Source: Murimonas intestini
GTDB taxonomy: Bacteria > Bacillota > Clostridia > Lachnospirales > Lachnospiraceae
Reading direction: 5' to 3'
DNA: 64,000 nucleotides
Assembly (NCBI GenBank): GCA_003148945.1
Contig: QGGY01000007.1
Location: 124,001-188,000, forward strand
The notes under the pieces are model-generated. The model was not told where the DNA came from. It saw only the letters and a list, made by a program, of their open reading frames with translations, and did no database searches. Positions 7,689-15,860 of this stretch are shown one piece after another. Positions within the stretch are counted from its first letter, which is position 1. The number at the start of each line of letters is the position of its first letter. Position numbers and translations under genes: made by a program.

Positions 7689-10151
7689 TTATTCTGTAAT
7701 AGTAATTGTGCCTGTCTGGTCACCTACTTCGATAGTATACTCGCCTGCATCCAGAGTGAGTTCCATCTGTACTACGCGCCAGCTTCCGCCTTCAACTGTC
7801 ATGATCTTTTCTGCAACTACTTCTCCGTTGGCTTTAGCCTGTACAGTAGTAAGACCATCTGCACCGTTATTGCGCAGCAGAGCGTATACGGAGAACGGTT
7901 CTCCTGCCTTTGTCTCATTGACAAGTGTAGTCTGAGTAGTCGTAGAAGAACCACTCTCAACTTCTTCTGTAAGCTGTACTGTTGGCAGAATCAGACAAGA
8001 ATACTTGAAATCAGGATCCTGGCCATAGCTCATGCCAAACTGATAAGTTACAAGCGGGTCACCCCAGTTATTAGGTGATGCATGGTTCTCGTCATCTTCC
8101 ATTGTAGCCTGTACCATCAGACGGACATAAGGAGATGCACCCTGGTCGCCGGCCAGATCCTTCCACTGGTCGTTGTCGCTTACTTCATCACGTGCAATTT
8201 CTTTTGTGATGATTCCGCCCGGTTCTTTTTCACCGAACAGCATATCAACGTAGATCCATGGAGATGTTCCGGTTACAAAACCGCCTTCTGTAGATCCATG
8301 GTCAGCTGCCTGGCTGTAGCTGAGATACAGAACAGCGTCTGCATTCTCCAGCGCATAAGCATTAGGTTTAGTAGTATTCATTGTAAGTACGATCGGTTTT
8401 CCGATATCCTGTGCGTCCTCAATGAAGAGCTCAGTAGCGTCATCAATCTTTCCATAATCACCAACGATTACGTCTGCTTCTTCCATACTGTCTACTACAG
8501 TAGCTCCCATGTCTGCGATATATTTCTTATATCCCTCAAGAGCTGTGGTGCTAGAACCGTCGATGTAGATCTTTGCATCTTTGCTCAGTGGCAGAATGTT
8601 ATTGTCATTCTTCACTAATACAGCTGATTCTGTCTGAAGCCTCTCTGTCAGCTCCACTTCATAAGGATTGCGGGCTGCGCGCAGTTCTTCGTCATTTGTG
8701 ATTTCTGTGGGATTTGCTGCCCATTCAGGGCTGGCACAAAGTTCAACAGCTGCATCAACGTCACAATAAGGATTCTCAAACAGACCCTTGTTAAACTTGA
8801 ACCGAAGGATGCGGGTTGCTGCCTGGTCTACATTAGCTTTCTCCACTTCTCCGCTTTCCAGACCGTCAATGATAGCGCCCGGATAGTTGCCTGAAGGTGA
8901 AGACTCCCAATCAGAATAGTCATAGCTTATACTGCCTGAGCCAAACATATCAGTTCCGTTAGCCAGAGCTTCATTATACAGCCAGCCGATAGTCTGCTCA
9001 CCCAGATCTACGCCCTCTGCTGTGATACCGCTCATACGTCCCGGGTTGTTCGGGCCTCCGCCCAATCCCCACCAGTCAGTGACTACAACGCCGTCAAAGC
9101 CAAGTGTATCACGGAGATAACTCATTGTCTCCTTGTCCCATTTTACATCAACAGTATTGGCAATACCAGTACCGCCGCAGTTTGTCATAACCCATTCAGA
9201 TCCGGCAGACAATGCAGCTTCCCAGCCAACCATCCAGTTGTCGAAGTTCTGAGCTACAGAACGTGCTTTTCCAAAAGAAGAATCTCCGCCACGTCCGATC
9301 CAGTGCTTTGTACAGGAAGCCAGGCCGTTCTCTTCCAGGCCGCGGATCTCCTCGTGTACGATGCTGGCGATATGTTCAGGATTCTCTCCGTACTGTGCCC
9401 CGATTTCATTTGCATATGGCTCGAATGTAACATGAATGCCTACTGCTCTCATGGCCTTGCCATAATAGGAAGCCAGTTCATAAGCTAATTCCGGGTCATT
9501 GGCAGTTCCAAAACCTTCGTGTGATTTGTCAATGTATCCGCCAAACGCATTGTACTCACGGTCAGAGGTAAATACCATCGGCACGCCAAGACGCTCAGCC
9601 TCAGCACTTGCCTGCAGATTGTTCAGGGTATTTGTAATAGTGATAGGCGTCCCGTTCAGATTGAACAGCTGGCAGGTCAGATTATATTCCTGCACCATAT
9701 GACGCGCATCCACCAACTGTGTGTTTACACAGAAAAGCAGACCCACTTCTTCTTCAGCATTCATCTGGCTGATCAGATCCGCAACACGCGTGTCGGTATC
9801 CTGGCGATAGTCTTCATAGACGTCCAGCTCACCGTTCTTATTCATGTCCTTAAATTTCAAGCCGTCTGCCTCAATGATCGGTGTAACTCCTTCCATATAA
9901 GTCAATTTGGCCTGACCTGTAGATTCATCAGCTTCAATTACTGAAAATTCGCAATTTCCCTGCAGGAATTCTTCCTCAGCTGCTGCTGCTTCAGATTCAG
10001 CTTCAGACTGGGCTGCCGATTCGGCCTGAGCCGCCTCATCCATAGTCTCTGCTGTCTCCGCAGCTGGCTGTTCTTCTGCCGCGTAAACGCCTGTCACACA
10101 GGTAAACGGCATCATAAGTGCTAATGCAGTGGATAATACTTTTTTCTTCAT
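7689..10151 (-). CDS. Secreted GH3-family protein, divergent subtype, with EF-hand-like loop and C-terminal CARDB-like domain
   Basis: An 820-residue exported protein. After the signal peptide (cleavage near VYAAEE) comes an Ala/Glu-rich linker, then a calcium-loop motif DMNKNGELDVYE (102-113) and a GH3 barrel with nucleophile region VVVTDWWGLGG and CTKHWIGRGG. The usual PRWGRxxExxGEDP segment is replaced by NEIGAQYGENPEHI. The (alpha/beta)6 sandwich follows, and the last ~80 residues form a beta-sandwich (AGEPFSVYALLRNNG...) like CARDB. GH3 enzymes usually release beta-linked glucose or xylose; this branch is atypical and its activity cannot be assumed. A ribosome site AAAGGGG precedes the ATG. 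It is closest to the GH3 at 13120-15621 in this window. Confidence 0.85.
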   Translation of the reverse strand: MKKKVLSTALALMMPFTCVTGVYAAEEQPAAETAETMDEAAQAESAAQSEAESEAAAAEEEFLQGNCEFSVIEADESTGQAKLTYMEGVTPIIEADGLKFKDMNKNGELDVYEDYRQDTDTRVADLISQMNAEEEVGLLFCVNTQLVDARHMVQEYNLTCQLFNLNGTPITITNTLNNLQASAEAERLGVPMVFTSDREYNAFGGYIDKSHEGFGTANDPELAYELASYYGKAMRAVGIHVTFEPYANEIGAQYGENPEHIASIVHEEIRGLEENGLASCTKHWIGRGGDSSFGKARSVAQNFDNWMVGWEAALSAGSEWVMTNCGGTGIANTVDVKWDKETMSYLRDTLGFDGVVVTDWWGLGGGPNNPGRMSGITAEGVDLGEQTIGWLYNEALANGTDMFGSGSISYDYSDWESSPSGNYPGAIIDGLESGEVEKANVDQAATRILRFKFNKGLFENPYCDVDAAVELCASPEWAANPTEITNDEELRAARNPYEVELTERLQTESAVLVKNDNNILPLSKDAKIYIDGSSTTALEGYKKYIADMGATVVDSMEEADVIVGDYGKIDDATELFIEDAQDIGKPIVLTMNTTKPNAYALENADAVLYLSYSQAADHGSTEGGFVTGTSPWIYVDMLFGEKEPGGIITKEIARDEVSDNDQWKDLAGDQGASPYVRLMVQATMEDDENHASPNNWGDPLVTYQFGMSYGQDPDFKYSCLILPTVQLTEEVESGSSTTTQTTLVNETKAGEPFSVYALLRNNGADGLTTVQAKANGEVVAEKIMTVEGGSWRVVQMELTLDAGEYTIEVGDQTGTITITE

Positions 10152-10174
10152 GTAAATCCCCTTTCCCTCTTTTA

Positions 10175-10230
10175 GATTTTTTGTAACTGTTCAGTAAATG
10201 CACAGACCTTCTGAATAGTTACGATTTTTT
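10175..10230. repeat. 40-bp palindromic insertion with perfect 8-bp target duplication
   Basis: GTAACTGTTCAG (10183-10194) and CTGAATAGTTAC (10211-10222) are inverted repeats with one mismatch. The element is flanked on both sides by GATTTTTT (10175-10182 and 10223-10230), an exact 8-bp direct repeat. GTAA ends and 8-bp duplications are known features of the IS66 family; assignment to that family is inference. It sits in the leader of the downstream GH3 gene. Confidence 0.75.
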
Positions 10231-10265
10231 GGATTAATTACAACATTATATTGTGCTTTCCACAC
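10191..10265 (-). other. Possible 24-codon leader reading frame
   Basis: A GTG at 10265 is preceded by AGGAGG with a 5-base spacer and opens a 24-codon frame that ends inside the palindromic insertion. No known leader peptide is recognised. The good ribosome site is the only support. Confidence 0.2.
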
Positions 10266-10564
10266 AGAAACCTCCTCTCTTATAAATTGTATTCGTCATA
10301 TAAGCGTATTCACAGCTGCTTTCCAGCTGTATCAAGCATACCACAAAGCCAATGTTAATAAATTGTAAATTTAGACACCGAAGTCATGAACAATACGTCA
10401 ATGGCGTATGCGTTTGTAAAATAGTACACCAATATATAGAAAATCACGTACTTTAATACATAAAGACACAGCAGAATGACTAAAATTTACCATTTTTTCA
10501 GAGAACCGGTAACAGCCAAAACGGAGCGCAGACCTGCTTTGGGGAGTTAGCTTATGGCAGAAAC

Positions 10565-10597
10565 AAAACCCGGCAGGCAATACCTGACGGGTTTTGT
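10565..10597 (-). terminator. Rho-independent terminator of the CBM9-like gene
   Basis: AAAACCCG (10565-10572) pairs with CGGGTTTT (10588-10595), and the inner CAGG/CCTG extends the stem over the loop caata. On the minus strand the stem ends in TTTTG. It follows the stop of the gene at 10623. Confidence 0.7.
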
Positions 10598-10622
10598 ATT
10601 TGATTTTTACAGAAAGCCTGGC

Positions 10623-11408
10623 TTATTCCGCCAGAGTCACTGAACCCCACTCGCTGGGATCTGTATTAATATTCTGTGTACCGCTCCAAGCCAGCTGAGG
10701 AATATATTCTGTACCCGGACACGGATAGCTGATGTCAGTAATAGCAAAGTTACAGGAAAGCGTATCGCCTGCCTTTGGAGCATATACTTCTATCTTGTCA
10801 TTTGAAAAACAGCTCCAGGGAATCACTGCTTCCCAGATAAAGCCTGTAGCTGTCATACTTACTGCACACTCATATCCTTCCAGCACGCTCTCTCCGCCGT
10901 CCATACCCATGCTGACAAAACGCTGGCGGGCTTCCTTCGGTACCATAGAGCGGTCAATAGCTGTATCCCAGAATCCCTCATCCATTATAAAGTATACCAG
11001 GAAATCGTTTGTACCATACTCTGTACGCTCAGGATCTGCTGTCGGATCAGTGGATATGTAAAGCTTCAGGTTATCCTCCCCGTCGATGGGCAGCATCTCA
11101 ATAGCACCCAGAGGGGTATCCTCAGTCACATCGGCTGCCATATAGAGGTTTTCTTCATCCCAGGCCAGGTAGTATTTTGCTGAACAGTCATTCTCTCCCT
11201 GCCAGAACACTGCATCCCTGATAATCTGCTCGGGATCCTTTACTACAGCAGGCGATTCCAGATTCCATTCATCCAGCTTGCCGTCAATAGTTACTTCTTC
11301 CGCCTTATAAGCTGTGATTTCAGGGCGGGATGCTTCCTCCGCCTGTACGGGGAGTGCAAATGTCAGTGCTGCCAGTGCACTGACGGACAGAGTTAATATC
11401 TTCTTCAT
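10623..11408 (-). CDS. Secreted CBM9-like carbohydrate-binding protein
   Basis: A 261-residue exported protein: signal peptide ending near VQAEE, then a single CBM9/DOMON-like beta-sandwich with VTIDGKLDEWN, YLAWDEENLYMAADVTEDT, LKLYISTDPTADPERTEY and a late IPWSCFSNDKIEV. CBM9 domains bind reducing ends of glucans or related sugars; no catalytic domain is attached here. A paralogue with the same layout is encoded at 31880-32686, both beside exported GH3 genes, which supports a shared glycan-capture role. AAAGGAG lies 9 bases before the ATG. It has its own promoter (11468-11496) and terminator, so it is monocistronic. Confidence 0.75.
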   Translation of the reverse strand: MKKILTLSVSALAALTFALPVQAEEASRPEITAYKAEEVTIDGKLDEWNLESPAVVKDPEQIIRDAVFWQGENDCSAKYYLAWDEENLYMAADVTEDTPLGAIEMLPIDGEDNLKLYISTDPTADPERTEYGTNDFLVYFIMDEGFWDTAIDRSMVPKEARQRFVSMGMDGGESVLEGYECAVSMTATGFIWEAVIPWSCFSNDKIEVYAPKAGDTLSCNFAITDISYPCPGTEYIPQLAWSGTQNINTDPSEWGSVTLAE

Positions 11409-11467
11409 AATGTTATACTCCTTTCATCAGCAGAGCATTATTCTGCCTGTTGTCTTGTTGTTATTAT

Positions 11468-11496
11468 ATTATCATAAAAAGCTCAATAAATATCAA
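11468..11496 (-). promoter_or_regulatory. Promoter of the CBM9-like gene
   Basis: On the minus strand TTGATA and GATAAT are separated by exactly 17 bases, about 60 bases before the ATG at 11408. It is a good sigma-A match. Confidence 0.65.
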
Positions 11497-11577
11497 GATA
11501 ATCTTGCACATGAGTCTGGAAAATCCAACACGGCGTTACTATATGGAGCAATGGCTGCGAACAGTAATAGCCCGTCA

Positions 11578-13011
11578 TCACTCCACATAGTTAAAGTCTA
11601 TACCCTCTTCAGCCGTCATAGGCACATCCAGTGTATTTGCAGTCCACAGGCTCCCGTTCATTGTACCCAGCGCCTCTGCACTGTCGACGCCGCTGCCGGT
11701 AATCGTGTTCCCGATAAATCTGCTGCCTGCTATATCCCGAAGATAAAGCCCGCATGCCTCGTTGTCCTCAAAGGTGTTATCCAGGATTTCGAATGCCACA
11801 TCGCCATAGCACATGACGCCCACCCAGTTTTTCCTCACCTGATTTCCGGAAAGAACCGTCGGTGTCCAGTCCAGGCGGATGCCGCATACAGTACAGCCCT
11901 CAGCTATACAGCCCGTCATCGCCACATCATTTTCCTTCTGCAGGTTATAGCCGTTCTCACAGTCCAGGGCCACACAATTCCACAATGCGTTTCGGCTTCC
12001 TCCCGCCATGAAATAGCCCTGCCCCGTTCCGCTGACTGTACATCCGGTCATTACACTGTCCTCCACATGGGAGAAGAAGAGTCCCTGGTCACAGTCTTTA
12101 GCTTCACAGTCAATAAGTGCGAAATTCCTGCAGGCCCGGATATCCAATCCATGATTGGTGCCCTCTGTACTGCAGGCGCGCAGCGTACCGCCCTCACACT
12201 TTGCCACATAAATGCCAAACACACCGCAGCGGTCCGCCTTACAATTTTCTATGGTGACGCTGTCATTGTAGGTCAGCACCATCCCCATGCTGCCATCTGA
12301 GACATCGGCATTTTTCACAATGACTTCCTTGCAGCCGCAGCAGATAACCTCTCCTGCATCCTCGGGCACATTCACCGTATCCTGGGATACTGCATAAAAT
12401 AACGGTTTACCGTTGACCGTACAATTTTCTATGGTATGACTGGTAAAATAAGCCTCATCCTCTCCCACCTCAAACAGGCCGGTCAGTACCGGCAGCTCCC
12501 GGCTGCGCTCCGACAGAGGAGGTCCGGCAAGCGAAATGCCGCAGCCTTCAAAGGTACAGTTTAAAACCTTCATCCGGTAAATACCTCCGCACCACATGCC
12601 GCAGGAAGATGTACGCCACTCTTCATCTGCCAGGCTGATCCGGCAGTCCGTAAGCGTCATATCATCACCTATGGCATAGATCCCGGTCCGGCGCATCCTG
12701 ATATCCAGTCCCTGCAGATTAACACCTGCAGCCTCCACCCGTATCGCCGCCTGAAATGCCGGGGCATCTATGACAGGGTGCGCTCCATCCGCCGGGCAGA
12801 TCGTCACTGTCTTTGTCACCGTCACAGGAAAAACTTCCTCAGGTTCGGCGTAAACGCCGTCTGAAAGCTCGATCACATCGCCGTCAGAGCACTGTGCCAG
12901 CGCTTCCGTCAGGCTTAGTCCATCCGGAGACACTGTAATTGTTTCCGCTGAGGCTGGCAATACCCAAATATTAAAAAAGAGAAAAAATAAAAGTATAAGC
13001 GTCTTTTTCAT
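11578..13011 (-). CDS. Secreted right-handed beta-helix protein
   Basis: A 477-residue protein. The start is set at ATG 13011, where a signal peptide begins (MKKTLILLFFLFF, cleavage near ASAE); the open frame extends upstream but without a ribosome site. The opening ITVSPDGLSLTEALAQCSDG and IELSDGVY are typical of DUF1565/pectate-lyase-like beta-helices. They are followed by about a dozen helical turns with repeating xxxNCxxxGCxxxGI patterns, unusually rich in cysteine (for example GCTVSGTGQG, CTVCGIRLDW). Such folds serve as polysaccharide lyases, hydrolases or binding proteins; no catalytic residues are recognised. It lies between a GH3 gene and a CBM9-like gene, which suggests extracellular glycan work. 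Confidence 0.7.
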   Translation of the reverse strand: MKKTLILLFFLFFNIWVLPASAETITVSPDGLSLTEALAQCSDGDVIELSDGVYAEPEEVFPVTVTKTVTICPADGAHPVIDAPAFQAAIRVEAAGVNLQGLDIRMRRTGIYAIGDDMTLTDCRISLADEEWRTSSCGMWCGGIYRMKVLNCTFEGCGISLAGPPLSERSRELPVLTGLFEVGEDEAYFTSHTIENCTVNGKPLFYAVSQDTVNVPEDAGEVICCGCKEVIVKNADVSDGSMGMVLTYNDSVTIENCKADRCGVFGIYVAKCEGGTLRACSTEGTNHGLDIRACRNFALIDCEAKDCDQGLFFSHVEDSVMTGCTVSGTGQGYFMAGGSRNALWNCVALDCENGYNLQKENDVAMTGCIAEGCTVCGIRLDWTPTVLSGNQVRKNWVGVMCYGDVAFEILDNTFEDNEACGLYLRDIAGSRFIGNTITGSGVDSAEALGTMNGSLWTANTLDVPMTAEEGIDFNYVE

Positions 13012-13058
13012 GTCATATTTCTCCCATAAATCTCCCGGACAGGATACTTTCCTCCGAG

Positions 13059-13087
13059 AAAAAAGGAGGCGGGCAATCCCCGCCTCC
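13059..13087 (-). terminator. Rho-independent terminator of the GH3 gene at 13120
   Basis: GGAGGCGGG (13065-13073) and CCCGCCTCC (13079-13087) form a perfect 9-bp stem over caatc, followed on the minus strand by six T. Confidence 0.85.
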
Positions 13088-13119
13088 TGCAAGCCAATCA
13101 GTTACAAATGCTGCTAAAA

Positions 13120-15621
13120 TCATTCCACAACAATCGTCTCGCTCATGTCACCTACCGTAATTGTATGCTCTCCGGCTTCAAGTGTAACATCCATAGTAAC
13201 AACACGGAACTGACCTTCAGCCAGGCCGATAACCTTTTCAGCCGCGACTGTTTCTCCGTCCATCACCTGAACGGTAATCAGCCCTGAACCACCCTTATTC
13301 TCTGCCACAAAGCTGATTTCAAAAGGTTCTCCGGCTTTTGGAGATACATTTACAGCAGAAACCTGTGTGCTGGTAGAACCCTCAGAAACCTCTACATCTA
13401 CAGATTGTGCCATTTTCGGTACTGTCAAAAGGCTAAGCTGGATATCAGCAGGATTGGAATAGCTGATTCCGTAATCAGTAGTCACAATAACATCTCCCAG
13501 GTTGTTAGGCATATCAATAGAAGGATTCTGCTTAGCCATCATAGCCATATACAGACGGGTTGCATTGTCCACACCGATGTCATCCTGCAGCTCCCCCCAT
13601 GAAATAGTCTTGGCGTCACTGTCATAGCCCAGTTCAAATAATGTCTTTCCGGCAGGCTCTTTCTCACCATAAAGCATTTCAACAGTAACAGAAGGTGTCA
13701 CATAACGGTAGAAGGAACCAACAGAGGAACCATGGTCAGGTGTATTATTATAAGTCTGCATCAGCAGGGCGTTGGCATCCATAAACTGCTGTAATTCAGG
13801 CTCAGAAGAATTAGTGCCTTCAAATACAAGCACTACAGGCACGCCTGCATCCTGTGCATCCTCAATCATCAGCTCATATGTATCGTTAAAGCTGCTGACT
13901 TCAACAACACATACATCTGCTTCGCCCAGACTTTCCACAACAGCAGCTTTCTCTGCAAAAGCAGCCGTCAGCTTTTCCTTGCCGAGTTCTGAAGTAGAGT
14001 CAACAAATACCTTCTGATCTGCACTGAGCGGCAGGATTCCGTCATTTTTAAGAAGAATCGAAGATTCAACCATCAGCTGCTCTTCCATCTCGGTAATCTC
14101 CGGACGGCGGAGAGCATTAATATCCTCGTTGTTCATAGGAAGTGTATCTACAGAACCAGCTGCTGCATCTCCTAATACAACAAGAGCCTCTTCCCAATCC
14201 CTGTATGGATTTTCGAAAATACCAAGATCAAATTTATTTTTCAGGACACGTGCCACATGTACATCAAGATCTTCTTCCGCATATTTACCGGCTTCAATCT
14301 CAGCGATAATGGCATCCGGATGGTAACAGTTAGTCACTGCCTCATCTACATCGTTAATTTCAACTCCTGGAGTCATGCTGTAGCAGCTGAACATATCAAT
14401 GCCGACGTCCAGAATCAAAGTATATCTTTCTCCAAGAGATAAAGTAGAGATATCTATTCCGTCTGTTGTCACTCCTGTCAGATTCATCACAGAGGAAGCA
14501 GACAGCGGCCAGTCAAGGCAGATAATGCCTTTATAACCCAAATCCTCACGCAGAAGTTTATAAGTCTCTTTGTCTGTATAACCCTGCAGGCCCGGTGTAC
14601 GTCCTTCCGCATTATTTGTCATAACCCACTGAGTACCTGCATCAACAACAGCCTTCCAGCCTATCATCCAGCTGTCTATCAGGTCAGCGGGGGATTTTGC
14701 TTTAGCATAGCTGTTACGGCCGCCGCGGGCGATAAAGTGCTTGGAATGGCTGTTAAAACCATTGTCCTCATAGGCTTTTGTTTCCAGGGCTGACATCTTT
14801 GCGATATACTCCGGATCGTCGCCATAGAAGGAGCCAATCTCATTTCCATATCCGTGGAACACCTGATGATACCCCAGCGCCACTGACTCTTTGGCATACT
14901 CGCTGTACAGATTGTAGAGCAGATCTTCGTCACGGGCTACGCCGAAAGAGTAATGCGCAGCATCAATCATACCGCCCCAGGTATTATATGTACGGTCTCC
15001 GGAGAATACTACCGGGATTCCCAGTTCGGTGTCTTCTGCAATGGACTGGATCTTATTCAGCACATCCAGCTGGTCTTTTGGCATTCCAGTCATGGCGGCA
15101 ATCATAGTAGTCTCATACATATTTTTGATCTGGTACGCCACAGGCGCATATACCACACCGTCTACAGTAATGTAGCTATCCGTGTCGTTATTCATCTGCT
15201 CACTGTCCGGCTTGATAAATGAAACCCCCGTCTGTCCGGTAGACAGATCATCAGATGAGAAGTCCGTCACGGTAATGCCGTTCTTGCCTCCAATACCTCC
15301 GAATGATAAAGTACCTGTCTTTTGCTGGAGACTCATCTTAGTCAGCAGATCGGCTGTACGTTCCTCTGAGTTCAGACGCCAGTCTTCGTAAGCATCCAGT
15401 TCACCATTTCCATTCATGTCTTTGAACCATTCTCCATCCACCTCAATAAACTTATCGGCGGACGCAGCGCTCAGACGCGGACGCTCATTCTCAGCTTCAA
15501 TGTAAAAAAAGCCGGATGCGCTCTCCTTGATTGCCGAATCCTCGGCAAAGGCAGTCTGCCCCACCCCAGTCATTAATAAAGCGGGTACGAGCATCAAAGA
15601 TAATTTAGGTCTTCTTTTCAT
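13120..15621 (-). CDS. Secreted GH3-family protein, divergent subtype, CARDB-like C-terminus
   Basis: An 833-residue exported protein, taken from ATG 15621 because GGAG lies 8 bases before it (the ATG at 15627 is only 2 bases away). Order: signal peptide (ends near TAFAED), EF-hand-like loop DMNGNGELDAYE, GH3 barrel with HSKHFIARGG and nucleophile region ICLDWPLSAS, sandwich domain, and a C-terminal beta domain (KAGEPFEISFVAENKGG) matching that of the GH3 at 7689. As in that protein, the PRWGR segment is replaced, here by NEIGSFYGDDPEY. It is divergent from the YesN regulator gene. A TACAAT box at 15681-15686 has a poor -35, which fits activator control. Substrate unknown. Confidence 0.85.
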   Translation of the reverse strand: MKRRPKLSLMLVPALLMTGVGQTAFAEDSAIKESASGFFYIEAENERPRLSAASADKFIEVDGEWFKDMNGNGELDAYEDWRLNSEERTADLLTKMSLQQKTGTLSFGGIGGKNGITVTDFSSDDLSTGQTGVSFIKPDSEQMNNDTDSYITVDGVVYAPVAYQIKNMYETTMIAAMTGMPKDQLDVLNKIQSIAEDTELGIPVVFSGDRTYNTWGGMIDAAHYSFGVARDEDLLYNLYSEYAKESVALGYHQVFHGYGNEIGSFYGDDPEYIAKMSALETKAYEDNGFNSHSKHFIARGGRNSYAKAKSPADLIDSWMIGWKAVVDAGTQWVMTNNAEGRTPGLQGYTDKETYKLLREDLGYKGIICLDWPLSASSVMNLTGVTTDGIDISTLSLGERYTLILDVGIDMFSCYSMTPGVEINDVDEAVTNCYHPDAIIAEIEAGKYAEEDLDVHVARVLKNKFDLGIFENPYRDWEEALVVLGDAAAGSVDTLPMNNEDINALRRPEITEMEEQLMVESSILLKNDGILPLSADQKVFVDSTSELGKEKLTAAFAEKAAVVESLGEADVCVVEVSSFNDTYELMIEDAQDAGVPVVLVFEGTNSSEPELQQFMDANALLMQTYNNTPDHGSSVGSFYRYVTPSVTVEMLYGEKEPAGKTLFELGYDSDAKTISWGELQDDIGVDNATRLYMAMMAKQNPSIDMPNNLGDVIVTTDYGISYSNPADIQLSLLTVPKMAQSVDVEVSEGSTSTQVSAVNVSPKAGEPFEISFVAENKGGSGLITVQVMDGETVAAEKVIGLAEGQFRVVTMDVTLEAGEHTITVGDMSETIVVE

Positions 15622-15821
15622 ATCCATTACTCCTTCCTTACTGCAGAAATCAAACTTTCTACATTAATAAATATACTTACATTGTACAAAAATAAAAACA
15701 TAAGAAATATAAAAATCAAATGCTCAGTTCATGATTTTTGGAACCAATCAGCTATACCATAGAAATATCCGGCACAATTGACAAGAAAAATAAGTACTAT
15801 GCTGAATTTTCTCATTTTCTA

Positions 15822-15830
15822 TGCTATACT
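15822..15830 (+). promoter_or_regulatory. Extended -10 promoter of the YesN-type regulator
   Basis: TGCTATACT is an extended -10 element (TGn plus TATACT) 31 bases before the ATG. No clear -35 hexamer is seen at 17 bases. Confidence 0.45.
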
Positions 15831-15860
15831 AATAAAAAATATGAAAAGGAGTGTGTACTC

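Larger units (their letters stand above)
10152..10622. other. Intergenic stretch of 470 bases upstream of the GH3 gene
   Basis: It holds the 40-bp palindrome with target duplication (10175-10230), a TATAAT-like box for the minus strand at 10245-10250 without a good -35 element, a short candidate leader frame (10191-10265) and the terminator at 10565-10597. Between about 10290 and 10560 I see only AT-rich sequence and no supported gene. Confidence 0.6.

Noticed and set aside
10398-10580. A 60-codon minus-strand frame between the GH3 and CBM9-like genes
   Set aside because: It overlaps the terminator at 10565-10597, has no ribosome site and no recognisable sequence.
11314-12300. A plus-strand open frame of about 328 codons
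   Set aside because: It is antisense to the beta-helix and CBM9-like genes, which have signal peptides and clear folds; the frame shows no family signature.
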